Origin: Prochlorococcus sp. AG-402-N23
Lineage (GTDB): Bacteria; Cyanobacteriota; Cyanobacteriia; PCC-6307; Cyanobiaceae
Assembly (NCBI GenBank): GCA_003216355.1
Contig: QCIX01000009.1
Coordinates: 1-53,892 of the forward strand
Direction: 5' to 3'
Length of the DNA stretch: 53,892 bases
Under the pieces are notes generated by a model that was given only the letters and a program-made list of their open reading frames with translations, was not told the origin of the DNA and did no database searches. Numbering within the stretch: position 1 is the first letter of the stretch; each line of letters begins with the position of its first letter. Shown here one piece after another: positions 14,456-22,225 of this stretch. The position numbers and the translations under genes are program-made.

Positions 14456-16159
14456 ATGTCAACCAAATCTGATTCATTAAAAGGTAAGCTTACAGAAAAT
14501 TTTTCTGAATTTTCTCAACTATCTAACTATTCTTTTATGGATTCTCTTAAAGCAGATCCTCAATCAACAAAAGATGGAAATGATCATAAGCCGCGTTCAG
14601 TATATTCGGGTCATTACGTACCAGTTGTTCCAACTGCTATTCCAGAATCAGAATATATTTCCCATAGCAACAAACTTTTTAAAGAATTAAGACTAAGTTC
14701 AGAACTTACTAAAGACAAGAATTTTTGTCGTTTTTTCTCAGGTGATATTTCTGTTGCTAATTATCCAATGAGTCCTGTTGGTTGGGCAACAGGTTATGCA
14801 TTATCAATTTACGGGACTGAATATACCCAGCAATGTCCCTTTGGCACTGGCAATGGTTATGGCGATGGCAGAGCAATTTCTGTTTTTGAAGGTTTATTCA
14901 ATGGGAAAAGAATGGAAATGCAACTTAAAGGGGGAGGTCCAACTCCCTACTGTCGTGGAGCAGATGGTAGAGCTGTCTTAAGGTCTAGCGTACGAGAATT
15001 TCTTGCACAGGAATTAATGGATGCCTTGGGAATCCCTACCTCAAGATCTTTAACACTTTATGTCTCACGTTCAGAAATAGTTAGAAGACCATGGTATTCC
15101 AAAGGTTCCAGGTATTTTGAACCTGACATCATGATTGATAATCAAGCGGCAATTACTACGAGAGTCGCTCCATCTTTTTTACGTGTAGGCCAGATTGAAC
15201 TTTTTGCAAGACGAGTTCGCAATAATGCTCATGATGAGGCCCTCAGTGAACTAAAGATGATAGTTCAACACCTTATAGATAGAAACTATAAAGATGAAAT
15301 TGAATATGAGATTTCAATTGAAAGTAAGGTAATCAAACTGGCATCTTTATACAGATCAAGACTTATATCACTCATAGCCAACTGGATGCGAGTTGGTTAT
15401 TGCCAGGGTAACTTCAATAGTGATAATTGTGCTGCTGGAGGTTATACCTTGGATTATGGCCCCTTTGGATTCTGTGAATTATTTGATCCAAGATTTCAAC
15501 CATGGACAGGTGGAGGTGAACATTTCTCATTTTTCAACCAACCTTCTGCTGCGGCAATCAACTTTAAAACATTCTGTTCCTCTCTTAGTCCGTTACTTTC
15601 AGAAAACAAAGAAGATCAAGAAAAGTTAGATCAAATCGAAAAGGATTTTTCAGAATTGATGAACAAAGAGTTAAAGAAAATGTGGGCCAACAAACTTGGT
15701 TTAGAACATTACAAGGAAACTCTAATAAATGAATTTTTTAATCTCATGTTCATTTCAAAAGCAGATTATACAATTTTGTTCCGTAAACTCTCTGAAATAC
15801 CTGATAACTTAGATTCTTTAAAAGACAGTTTCTATTCTCCAATTGATGATGAGCTCAATAATAGGTGGGAAGTATGGCTTAAAAAATGGCAATCAATCTT
15901 GAAGAAAGAGGGAAATATTAAAGCGAAATCAGCATCAATGAAATCCCTTAATCCAGTCTATACTTGGCGCGAATGGATGGTCGTTCCCGCATATGAAGAA
16001 GCTGAAAAAGGAAATTACAAAAAAATAAAAGAGTTACAGGATGTCTTTAGCAATCCATATATAGAACAATCCTCAGAAATAGATCAAAAATATAATCGAC
16101 TAAAGCCAAGCCAGTATTTTAACTATGGAGGAGTATCTCACTACAGCTGTTCTTCATAA
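14456..16159 (+). CDS. selO: SelO/YdiU protein adenylyltransferase (UPF0061)
   Basis: 567 residues from ATG 14456 (a TTG one codon earlier is also open). The family blocks are complete: QLKGGGPTPYCRGADGRAVL (about 161-180), RSSVREFLAQE, RVGQIELFARR, NFNSDNC (catalytic loop, about 322-328) and DYGPFGFCE (metal-binding, about 336-344). It ends SCSS, the conserved C-terminal redox motif that is USS in selenoprotein O. SelO is a pseudokinase that flips ATP to transfer AMP to Ser, Thr and Tyr of target proteins and is linked to redox stress. An N-terminal extension of about 70 residues precedes the first family block. Monocistronic. Confidence 0.93.
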   Translation: MSTKSDSLKGKLTENFSEFSQLSNYSFMDSLKADPQSTKDGNDHKPRSVYSGHYVPVVPTAIPESEYISHSNKLFKELRLSSELTKDKNFCRFFSGDISVANYPMSPVGWATGYALSIYGTEYTQQCPFGTGNGYGDGRAISVFEGLFNGKRMEMQLKGGGPTPYCRGADGRAVLRSSVREFLAQELMDALGIPTSRSLTLYVSRSEIVRRPWYSKGSRYFEPDIMIDNQAAITTRVAPSFLRVGQIELFARRVRNNAHDEALSELKMIVQHLIDRNYKDEIEYEISIESKVIKLASLYRSRLISLIANWMRVGYCQGNFNSDNCAAGGYTLDYGPFGFCELFDPRFQPWTGGGEHFSFFNQPSAAAINFKTFCSSLSPLLSENKEDQEKLDQIEKDFSELMNKELKKMWANKLGLEHYKETLINEFFNLMFISKADYTILFRKLSEIPDNLDSLKDSFYSPIDDELNNRWEVWLKKWQSILKKEGNIKAKSASMKSLNPVYTWREWMVVPAYEEAEKGNYKKIKELQDVFSNPYIEQSSEIDQKYNRLKPSQYFNYGGVSHYSCSS

Positions 16160-16201
16160 AAGTTCAATCCTCATACTAATAGAACAATTTTGAGAAAAAT
16201 C

Positions 16202-16624
16202 TTATTTATTTATGGCCGTAGGTATTCCAACTACTGATACAACTCCCACATGAAGTATGACCGGCTTCTTTCCAACATTTTTCACATAGTGGGGGCCCCC
16301 ATTATTACTCTCTATAAATGCATCACCCGCTTTAAAGAAATTAATTTCTTCACCCCTCACATGCTTTAATCTTCCTCTGGTGACATGAATCAACATTGGG
16401 GAAGGATGAGTATGAATTGGAGTTTTCAAACCAACTGGAATTTTTACTTTTAAGAGTCTTAATTCAGGCTTACCCTCGAGATAATTAAAATTTTTACCAC
16501 TTAGTCCTTTTGAACTTTGAATAATAGATATAACTTCAATCTTTTCTTCAGCAAGAGAAGGTTGTGGTAAAGCTAAAGTCCCAATAAAAAGGAAGCAAAA
16601 TGGAATAAATTTTTTTAATTTCAT
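16202..16624 (-). CDS. Exported cupin-fold protein
   Basis: I start at ATG 16624; a GTG at 16642 adds six residues. A Sec signal peptide (FIPFCFLFIGTLALPQPSLA) precedes a single cupin domain. HTHPSPM (metal-ligand motif 1) is followed by VTRGRLKHV, then GDAFIESNNGGPHYVKN (motif 2 with PHY). The ligands allow one metal, but the activity is unknown. It is probably periplasmic. Convergent with selO. Confidence 0.8.
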   Translation of the reverse strand: MKLKKFIPFCFLFIGTLALPQPSLAEEKIEVISIIQSSKGLSGKNFNYLEGKPELRLLKVKIPVGLKTPIHTHPSPMLIHVTRGRLKHVRGEEINFFKAGDAFIESNNGGPHYVKNVGKKPVILHVGVVSVVGIPTAINK

Positions 16625-16677
16625 TAGATATTTGAGTTTCACTAATAATAGGTAGTTTGCAAAAATAATAAACTAAT

Positions 16678-16839
16678 TTATTTTTTGTATAACTTTTCTA
16701 ATTGATTAATTTCCTCTCTTAAATCCTTACCTCTATTATTTAATTTATTATTCTTAATAACTATTGGGATAATCCACCAGGCTTGCAGACCTAAAAAGAT
16801 AAATACTAGGATCAATAATTCAAAAGTTCCAGGCTGCAT
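16678..16839 (-). CDS. Membrane-anchored small protein, 53 aa
   Basis: MQPGTFELLILVFIFLGLQA and WWIIPIVIKNN form one hydrophobic helix, followed by a short coiled-coil tail (LREEINQLEKLYKK). Not recognised; on the same strand as the cupin gene but 53 bp upstream of it. Confidence 0.5.
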   Translation of the reverse strand: MQPGTFELLILVFIFLGLQAWWIIPIVIKNNKLNNRGKDLREEINQLEKLYKK

Positions 16840-16912
16840 TTGATAAATTAACCTTCTCTATAAATACTAATATTCTAAAAGCTATTAAATATTCATGAGT
16901 TTTACTATATTT

Positions 16913-17131
16913 CTAGGCTGCCTTTAATTCAATATGAAGTTCAATACCTTTTGATATTATTGCTTCTTTAAAGTCAATCAGTTTGCCAATAATTTTTTGC
17001 TTCTCATGTTCGGTTTTATAGGCATCCTCTACAACCTCCTGTATCGCAAGTGTTACTTTTTGTAGTTTAATTTCTAAATCTTCCCTGTAATTCATAAGCT
17101 CAACTAAATTATCTTTTTTATTAAAAAACAA
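16913..17131 (-). CDS. Hypothetical helical protein, 72 aa
   Basis: MFFNKKDNLVELMNYREDLE leads into a long helix (IKLQKVTLAIQEVVEDAYKT) and a second helix ending IELHIELKAA. Soluble, probably a helical hairpin. Start at the internal Met (17095) is possible. Not recognised. Confidence 0.5.
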   Translation of the reverse strand: MFFNKKDNLVELMNYREDLEIKLQKVTLAIQEVVEDAYKTEHEKQKIIGKLIDFKEAIISKGIELHIELKAA

Positions 17132-17244
17132 AATAATTATTAGTAAATAAGTACATTACCCTAAAAGGATTGACAGCAAAACAGAAAGAATATAATTTAT
17201 AGTACAAATGTATTAATATTCAAATAGCCTAATAAGGTGAAAGC

Positions 17245-17514
17245 ATGAAGCCTAATTACTCATTTGGTTGTAGCACTAGCATGCCAAACGGATGTCTACT
17301 AAATCCCGAAGGCAGCAGAATGATCTTTTTCGAAGAATGCAAAAATTCTCCTAAACCTAATTTAAAAATTCATACTCATCTTTTCTACACAAATCACCTT
17401 GGAGAACCTGGAGGGTACAAATCCTCTGAAAAACTCAATATAGATTCAGCCTGGGAAAAGTGGCACGAACTTCACCAAAAAGGATGGACAGAAGTATCGC
17501 ACAATTACGGATAA
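17245..17514 (+). CDS. DUF1651 family protein (copy 3 of 3)
   Basis: 89 residues. SRMIFFEECKNS, HTHLFYTNHLGEPGGYKSSE and the end AWEKWHELHQKGWTEV fit DUF1651, with the same (L/H)xxGW close as 212-457 and 2979-3227. AAGGTGAAAG precedes the ATG. GGGATCCC directly after the stop (from about 17516) is a perfect 8-bp palindrome but has no T tract close by. Confidence 0.75.
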   Translation: MKPNYSFGCSTSMPNGCLLNPEGSRMIFFEECKNSPKPNLKIHTHLFYTNHLGEPGGYKSSEKLNIDSAWEKWHELHQKGWTEVSHNYG

Positions 17515-17775
17515 GGGATCCCTCCAAAAAAAGCATTTTTGTTTATTTGAAAATTTTCAATACTATTCATGGATAACTATAAATTAAATCAGGGTTTGAA
17601 AACAATGTAATCGTAGATACCAAAAGCTTTTTCATTAATTGACTATAAACTAAAAACACGAGTTAACCCGTTCCATTTTGTTGACTCTGAGGTTTTAACC
17701 GTTGACTCCTTATCCACTTCTAGTTTTGACTCGCTAGATTCAAGATTCAAAAACGGTATTTATATAACTTAAATC

Positions 17776-17913
17776 ATGGAAAAAAAAATCGCAAAGAAAT
17801 ACGCCGATCTTATAGTCCAGGCTAATAATTCAACTGGCAGAAAAGAAGCTTTGTCATTTATTAAACAAGCAACAAAATTAAAAACCAAACTTGATCAATA
17901 CGAAATGATGTAG
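17776..17913 (+). CDS. GRKE-family small helical protein (copy 2 of 2)
   Basis: 45 residues. MEKKIAKKYADLIVQANNST then GRKEALSFIKQATKLKTKLD. Paralogue of 7265-7399 (KKYA, QANN, GRKE, SxxKxA). Upstream, three TTGACTC copies (17681, 17702, 17726) and two TTAACC copies precede it in a spacer without genes. A T9 run after a weak hairpin (about 17941-17971) may terminate the transcript. Confidence 0.6.
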   Translation: MEKKIAKKYADLIVQANNSTGRKEALSFIKQATKLKTKLDQYEMM

Positions 17914-18027
17914 TTTCTTAATGATCGATCGGCGACTCAAGATGAGATGCAAACTAGCTCCTTTTTTTTTATCTTGCTATATAAATAATAAGAGATGATT
18001 TAACTTCTCTTGCTTTAATAAAATATT

Positions 18028-18318
18028 GTGGAATTAACTGAGCTAATTAAGGATTACGTTGCTACAGAATTATTATCAAGTATTGAAATTGACTTTCTTG
18101 AAGGAGAATTATGGGAAACTACTCAACATATCGCAGAACTAAATACAGTTATCAAAGCTCCAAAAAATATATGTAAAAAATTAGGACTTGATGAAAAATC
18201 TTGTTGGCAATTATGTTGTGCGGCCGTTCTTGATTCCTCAAGACCATTAAAGAATGGACAAAATAGAGTTGATAATTTTAAAAAATTAATTAATCGATAT
18301 GAAATTAGCTACATTTAA
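18028..18318 (+). CDS. LSxxEI-family small protein (copy 2 of 2)
   Basis: 96 residues from GTG 18028. ELLSSIEIDFLEGELWETTQ, IKAPKNICKKLGLDEKSCWQ and LCCAAVLDSSRPLK align with the protein at 11973-12299; Cys, Trp and the LD-x-x-x-P spacing are shared. Predicted soluble and helical. It begins a series of three closely spaced plus-strand genes (to 19361). Function unknown. Confidence 0.65.
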   Translation: MELTELIKDYVATELLSSIEIDFLEGELWETTQHIAELNTVIKAPKNICKKLGLDEKSCWQLCCAAVLDSSRPLKNGQNRVDNFKKLINRYEISYI

Positions 18319-18330
18319 AAAAAAGATTCA

Positions 18331-18627
18331 ATGATACGTTTACTTATTGCGTCAATTCTTTTTTTTATTCCACTAGGATGTTTTGCTGATGAAAGGCAAA
18401 GAGAAATTGAGAATGAAGCTATAAATCTTGTAATTAAAAAATATGGAAAAGGCTTAGAAAATAGATTAAAAGGAACTGGAGTAACTCCCAGTTATAGAAG
18501 TTGGTATGAAAATGATTGTTTTGTAAGTATTGCAGCAGGTAAATACCAAGAAGATACTTGGTCGGCAATGAAGTGGTTTAGCGTTAATGTCTGTTCTGAA
18601 TCAGCTGAAATAATGGAAATTGAATGA
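18331..18627 (+). CDS. Exported hypothetical protein, 98 aa
   Basis: A signal peptide (MIRLLIASILFFIPLGCFA) is followed by a mature domain of about 79 residues with two cysteines (NDCFVS and VNVCSE) and the segment SYRSWYENDCF. The PLGC sequence is near, but not a standard, lipobox, so cleavage after CFA is more likely. Its stop overlaps the ATG of the GATase gene (ATGA), so the two are translationally coupled. Not recognised. Confidence 0.65.
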   Translation: MIRLLIASILFFIPLGCFADERQREIENEAINLVIKKYGKGLENRLKGTGVTPSYRSWYENDCFVSIAAGKYQEDTWSAMKWFSVNVCSESAEIMEIE

Positions 18628-19361
18628 AGGGAATAAAACGGCTATTAGTTTTGCAGCATTTAGAAATAGAGGGGCCTGGTCTTTTTGAACAATTTGCTAA
18701 AGAAAGAGATTTAAAAATAGAAATTATTCGTTTAGATAACAAAAATTCTCTGCCGCAAACAAAAAAAGGTGACTTAATTTTAATTATGGGTGGACCAATG
18801 GGAGTTAAAGATATTGGAAGCGAAAGATATCCATGGCTTAAGTTAGAAAGAGATTTTATAAAAAAACAATTAGAAAATGAGAGGCCTATAGTCGGGGTTT
18901 GCTTAGGTGCTCAGTTGCTTGCAAGTGCTGCTGGAGGAGATGTAGAAATTCTTAAATGTGGATCACCTCCAAAAGCATTACCAGAAATTGGATGGTCTCA
19001 AATTTTTATAGACAAATCTAATAAAGACTTTAAAGCACTGTTTGAAGACCCTTTTCATGTACTACATTGGCATGGAGATAGGATCTTATTACCTAATAAA
19101 GCAGTACTCATTGCTAGTAGTACACGTTGTAAAGAACAGTTTTTTAGGATTGGTAATTTTGCTTACGGATTACAATTCCATATAGAGACGACGGGGGGAA
19201 TGATAAATAACTGGATTAAAGAAGATAAAGAGTTTGTCCTTAAAGGATTAGGCTTAAATGGTCAGGAAATTTTAAAAGAAGAGAATAAAAAATATATTGA
19301 TAAAACTTTTTTAAAAAGAAAGCTTCTAATAAGTAAATTATTTGAATTATTAGATAATTAA
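18624..19361 (+). CDS. Class I glutamine amidotransferase-like protein (GMP synthase-like)
   Basis: 245 residues. The GATase1 triad is complete: nucleophile Cys in GVCLGAQLLA (about 89-98), His in GLQFHIE (about 188-194) and its Glu. LIMGGPMGVKD forms the oxyanion-loop block. There is no synthetase domain, so it belongs to the stand-alone GuaA-like amidotransferases, whose acceptor is often unknown. Some relatives are gamma-glutamyl hydrolases. It overlaps the exported small protein upstream by 4 bp. Confidence 0.9.
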   Translation: MKGIKRLLVLQHLEIEGPGLFEQFAKERDLKIEIIRLDNKNSLPQTKKGDLILIMGGPMGVKDIGSERYPWLKLERDFIKKQLENERPIVGVCLGAQLLASAAGGDVEILKCGSPPKALPEIGWSQIFIDKSNKDFKALFEDPFHVLHWHGDRILLPNKAVLIASSTRCKEQFFRIGNFAYGLQFHIETTGGMINNWIKEDKEFVLKGLGLNGQEILKEENKKYIDKTFLKRKLLISKLFELLDN

Positions 19362-19428
19362 AAAGGGAATAATAATCCAGTAAAAAAGGGCTTGATAAAG
19401 CCCTGAAAAAATTTAAAAAGGTTTTTTT

Positions 19429-19557
19429 CTAGAAAATACCTGGAAGAATTTGACCAGTAAAATAATAAGCTCCTACAAGAGCAAACATTCCAAGCATTGC
19501 AGCTTTACCATTAAGCTTTTCAGCTTTTTCGGTCATGATTTTTTTTGCGAATTCCAT
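19429..19557 (-). CDS. hli: High-light-inducible protein (Hli), 42 aa
   Basis: A complete one-helix Hli: KAEKLNGKAAMLGMFALVGA then YYFTGQILPGIF. The ExxNGxxAM motif carries the chlorophyll-binding Glu and Asn of the LHC family. In thylakoids, Hlips bind chlorophyll and carotenoid and protect photosystem assembly under light stress. It faces away from the three Hli genes at 19862-20492, sharing a spacer of about 300 bp with HLR1-like sites. Confidence 0.93.
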   Translation of the reverse strand: MEFAKKIMTEKAEKLNGKAAMLGMFALVGAYYFTGQILPGIF

Positions 19558-19741
19558 AATAAAGTGAAATAGATTATATCTAAAAATTAATTATTCAAAT
19601 TTTAAAATGATGTAGTTTTTTCTACCAAACTGATATCTTTATAAAGATTTAAAAATAAATACTTAAAAACCGCATTGAACTCTTAATAGTTTGCGAACCA
19701 ATCTGTAAAGCGTAGAGAGCCTAAAAAACAACTATTTAAAA

Positions 19742-19839
19742 GTTTATGTCACGTTTATGTTACATTTATGTAGTGAGTATCTTTAGAATAACTTAATTTC
19801 GGCTTAATCCTTTACATTTGTTAATAGTAGTGTTACATT
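19742..19839. promoter_or_regulatory. HLR1-like half-sites in the hli promoter region
   Basis: Exact copies of the HLR1 half-site (G/T)TTACA(T/A)(T/A) occur at 19759-19766 (GTTACATT), 19811-19818 (TTTACATT) and 19832-19839 (GTTACATT). The first lies in three 11-bp direct repeats, (G/A)TTTATGTxxx, at 19742-19774, one helical turn apart. HLR1 is the site of the response regulator RpaB, which controls hli genes in cyanobacteria. The second half-sites are degenerate, so the match is partial. The rest of the spacer (19558-19861) shows no gene. Confidence 0.55.
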
Positions 19840-19861
19840 AATTAACAATTACACAACTTCA

Positions 19862-20068
19862 ATGGCTAATTCAAACGTTACTACTGAATCAGGCGGCAGA
19901 CAGAATATGTTTCCTACTGAAACACGTCCTTACATAGATGAGTCTGTTTCATACGACAGCTACCCACAAAATGCTGAAAAAGTTAATGGTCGTTGGGCAA
20001 TGATTGGCCTTGTTGCACTAGTAGGTGCTTACGTTTCAACTGGACAAATTATTCCTGGCATTTTTTAA
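19862..20068 (+). CDS. hli: High-light-inducible protein (Hli), 68 aa
   Basis: A hydrophilic N-terminal extension of about 38 residues precedes the Hli helix: NAEKVNGRWAMIGLVALVGA then YVSTGQIIPGIF. Glu and Asn ligands are intact. The TGQIIPGxF ending is shared with the other members here. Its TAA overlaps the next ATG (TAATG), so the next Hli is probably translated by coupling. Confidence 0.94.
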   Translation: MANSNVTTESGGRQNMFPTETRPYIDESVSYDSYPQNAEKVNGRWAMIGLVALVGAYVSTGQIIPGIF

Positions 20069-20328
20069 TGAGTCCACTTTCAGGTTTTTTAGCAGTAATT
20101 GTATTCTTTACAATCATCCTCGTTGGTTATTTAACCAAGCAATTTCAAAAAGAAAATTTAAACTATTCATCCTCTAATCAAATGAAAAACACAAACACAA
20201 AAGTCAAAACAATAGAAAAAGAAAAAGTTGTTGCTGAAACTCTTAACGGCAGATTCGCAATGCTTGGATTAATTGCTGCTGTTGGAGCATACCTAACAAC
20301 AGGTCAAATAATTCCTGGTTTCGTTTAA
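20068..20328 (+). CDS. hli: High-light-inducible protein with an extra N-terminal helix, 86 aa
   Basis: I start at the ATG overlapping the upstream stop (TAATG); an earlier frame opening at 19993 lies inside the previous gene. The protein has its own first membrane helix (PLSGFLAVIVFFTIILVGYL), a Lys/Asn-rich linker, then a standard Hli domain: VAETLNGRFAMLGLIAAVGA and YLTTGQIIPGFV. It would thus span the membrane twice, while the typical Hlip does so once. Confidence 0.92.
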   Translation: MSPLSGFLAVIVFFTIILVGYLTKQFQKENLNYSSSNQMKNTNTKVKTIEKEKVVAETLNGRFAMLGLIAAVGAYLTTGQIIPGFV

Positions 20329-20363
20329 AAACCTACTATTTAACAATTCTACAAATCTGAAAA

Positions 20364-20492
20364 ATGGAAAATTCAAAAACAACTTACTGGCAAAACGCCG
20401 AAAGAACTAATGGAAGAATGGCAATGATGGGCTTATTTGCATTAGTCGTAAATTATGGCTTATTCGGCTGGATAATCCCAGGAATTTTTTAA
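20364..20492 (+). CDS. hli: High-light-inducible protein (Hli), 42 aa
   Basis: WQNAERTNGRMAMMGLFALV then VNYGLFGWIIPGIF. Glu and Asn ligands are intact, but TGQ is replaced by FGW, so it is a distinct Hli subtype. It closes the run of three on this strand, and a conserved small gene follows after 1 bp. Confidence 0.93.
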   Translation: MENSKTTYWQNAERTNGRMAMMGLFALVVNYGLFGWIIPGIF

Positions 20493-20493
20493 A

Positions 20494-20673
20494 ATGAATT
20501 TAGGCTTACTTTTTCTTAAAGTAAATACTTTGGGAGTTATAACTCTTTGTGAACTTGATTGGATAACTAACCATCAATCTGAATTTTCAAGGCTAGATAT
20601 GGCTTTAGTTATTAAAATCGGCCGTCTTATGGACTCTGGAGTGGTGGAAATTGATAATAGATTACCTGTTTAA
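20494..20673 (+). CDS. Conserved small protein at the end of the hli operon, 59 aa
   Basis: MNLGLLFLKVNTLGVITLCE then LDWITNHQSEFSR and IKIGRLMDSGVVEIDNRLP. Soluble helical protein. It starts 1 bp after the Hli stop and is followed by the operon terminator, so it is cotranscribed with hli. I recall that such a gene often trails hli genes in picocyanobacteria; its role is unknown. Confidence 0.7.
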   Translation: MNLGLLFLKVNTLGVITLCELDWITNHQSEFSRLDMALVIKIGRLMDSGVVEIDNRLPV

Positions 20674-20697
20674 TTTTTAAAAAAATTGATCGTCATG

Positions 20698-20734
20698 AGT
20701 GTTTGTCAATAGGGATACTGACAAGCACTTTTTT
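20698..20734 (+). terminator. Rho-independent terminator of the hli operon
   Basis: AGTGTTTGTCA pairs with TGACAAGCACT (one G-U) around a 10-nt loop, followed by TTTTTT. Position fits the end of the 19862-20673 operon. Confidence 0.9.
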
Positions 20735-20760
20735 ATGAGAAAAAATATTTGTAAAAAAAA

Positions 20761-20796
20761 AAAAAAGAGATTGTTTCTTAGCTAAAAACAATCTCT
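20761..20796 (-). terminator. Rho-independent terminator on the minus strand
   Basis: AGAGATTGTTT and AAACAATCTCT form a perfect 11-bp stem (20766-20776 with 20786-20796). On the minus strand a run of 14 T follows. It ends the minus-strand transcript from 20890 onward. Confidence 0.85.
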
Positions 20797-20889
20797 CAAT
20801 CTCCTAATTCTTACATGAAAATTTCAAGTAAGCTTTCAAATTTTAACTGATTTGTTTTTATAGTAAATCCGTAAAAATGCTTTTCTAAT

Positions 20890-21105
20890 TTATCTTTTTA
20901 AACCACCTCTTTTGATCCATAGGAACCATGTAACCCAAATAGGAGGAAGGAATCTGATTAAAAAAGAAATTTTGTATATATAAAATGGGGCATTTTCACT
21001 TTGAAATAAATTCATCAAAAAGGAAGATATATTTACCCAAAGTAAAATTATTAATATATTCGCTCCCAACAAAGCGAACTTATTTTGTTTGAATATTTGT
21101 GGCAT
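20890..21105 (-). CDS. Small two-helix membrane protein, 71 aa
   Basis: Helix 1 NKFALLGANILIILLWVNIS, helix 2 FLIRFLPPIWVTWFLWI, basic C-terminus KRGGLKR. Not recognised. Last gene of a minus-strand run of small membrane genes (20890-21759). Confidence 0.55.
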   Translation of the reverse strand: MPQIFKQNKFALLGANILIILLWVNISSFLMNLFQSENAPFYIYKISFLIRFLPPIWVTWFLWIKRGGLKR

Positions 21106-21163
21106 AAGGTAAATTTTTTATATTCTTAATTTTAAATAATCAAGAGAAATAAATTATAAATTT

Positions 21164-21415
21164 TCAAAAAAACTTCAAATTTAAAATCCATATCCAAATA
21201 AAAAAAGTACTAAATTTCAATCCCTCTCCAAATAACAATCCAAAAGCGATAGGAGGAGAAAATATTAAAAAAAGAATAGAGAATAAACTAAAAAAAGCAA
21301 ATGATCCTCTTAGAAAAAAATTCTTTCTTTTAGTTCTTCTTAGATTTTTCAAGGTATTCCACTCCCATTCGATAAACCTATGGAACTTTTCTGATAATAA
21401 AAAAAAATACTTCAT
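21164..21415 (-). CDS. Small membrane protein, 83 aa
   Basis: An N-terminal amphipathic part (EKFHRFIEWEWNTLKNLRRT) is followed by two hydrophobic segments (FAFFSLFSILFLIFSPPIAF and FFIWIWILNLKFF). Extremely rich in Phe. Unrecognised; moderate chance of being a real gene. Confidence 0.45.
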   Translation of the reverse strand: MKYFFLLSEKFHRFIEWEWNTLKNLRRTKRKNFFLRGSFAFFSLFSILFLIFSPPIAFGLLFGEGLKFSTFFIWIWILNLKFF

Positions 21416-21468
21416 TAATATTATTAATTTCTATCGGCTTTTCTTATTTATAAAATTAATTTCACTTG

Positions 21469-21759
21469 TTAGCAATAAACCTTGTCCCCTTCTTCAGAAA
21501 GATAGTAAATTCTATTTTCTGAACTTACGAAGAAAGTTAATCCCTTATATTGTGATCTTTTAAATTTATCTAATCTAAGTTTGTGTAAATCCCAATTATC
21601 AGTACTTATGTCAGGATTAAATTCTTGTTCTTTTAAAAAAGGTACATAAGTTGGAATAATTGTTGTTTTTTGGGCTAACCCTCTATTTCGTTTTGAATAA
21701 AAAAATAATAAAAATAAAAGTACAAAAAAAAGAATTAATAATATATTTGTCATTGTCAA
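21469..21759 (-). CDS. Membrane-anchored hypothetical protein, 96 aa
   Basis: N-terminal helix (ILLILFFVLLFLLFFY) then a soluble domain with DNWDLHKLRLDKFKRSQYKG and a beta-rich end FFVSSENRIYYLSEEG. The domain looks folded rather than random. Start at the first or third codon (both ATG). Not recognised. Confidence 0.55.
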   Translation of the reverse strand: MTMTNILLILFFVLLFLLFFYSKRNRGLAQKTTIIPTYVPFLKEQEFNPDISTDNWDLHKLRLDKFKRSQYKGLTFFVSSENRIYYLSEEGDKVYC

Positions 21760-21897
21760 TTTTTCTAATTTGGAAAAACTTTATTTTGGAGAATCAAGAA
21801 CTTTTCACAATAAATTTCTTAGTAAGTAAAAAATCCTATTTTTATATTCTTGTATTTTTGAATACTTATCAAGGGTTTACTTAAATCAGATTATAAA

Positions 21898-22059
21898 ATG
21901 AGTCGCATTTTGAACATGACTCAAAATTCCATGAATACTCCTTATGCAAAAAGAGTAGCTGAAAAATTTAGAGAGGCTCAAAACTATTTAAAAACTAATG
22001 GTTTTAGTAGATCAACTAAACATTTACTGGAAGATATTGAAAATTCTGTTGAAAAATAA
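21898..22059 (+). CDS. Small hypothetical protein, 53 aa
   Basis: MSRILNMTQNSMNTPYAKRV then AEKFREAQNYLKTNGFS. Helical, soluble, basic. The stop overlaps the next ATG (TAATG), forming a coupled pair with 22059-22217. Initiation at a downstream Met (for example MTQNSMN) is possible. Confidence 0.55.
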   Translation: MSRILNMTQNSMNTPYAKRVAEKFREAQNYLKTNGFSRSTKHLLEDIENSVEK

Positions 22060-22217
22060 TGCAAATACCCCCTCACTTACCACAACTACAATATGGCTAC
22101 GATGATGGCTTTACAACCATTGTTTTTGGGTTAATAGGAAGTTGCTTAGGATGTATCTTAATTTTATTAATTTCATTTTTTGAATATAAATTCAAAAAGC
22201 AAAATAGTAAGTCTTAA
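22059..22217 (+). CDS. Single-helix membrane protein, 52 aa
   Basis: A conserved-looking start MQIPPHLPQLQYGYDDGFTT precedes one helix (IVFGLIGSCLGCILILLISF) and a basic tail. Coupled to the upstream gene by TAATG overlap. It ends 9 bp before the convergent ychF. Not recognised. Confidence 0.55.
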   Translation: MQIPPHLPQLQYGYDDGFTTIVFGLIGSCLGCILILLISFFEYKFKKQNSKS

Positions 22218-22225
22218 GAGACTTA

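Noticed and set aside
20747-20766. Poly-A run before the hairpin at 20766 as a slippage or phase-variation tract
   Set aside because: It is simply the T tail of the minus-strand terminator read on the other strand.
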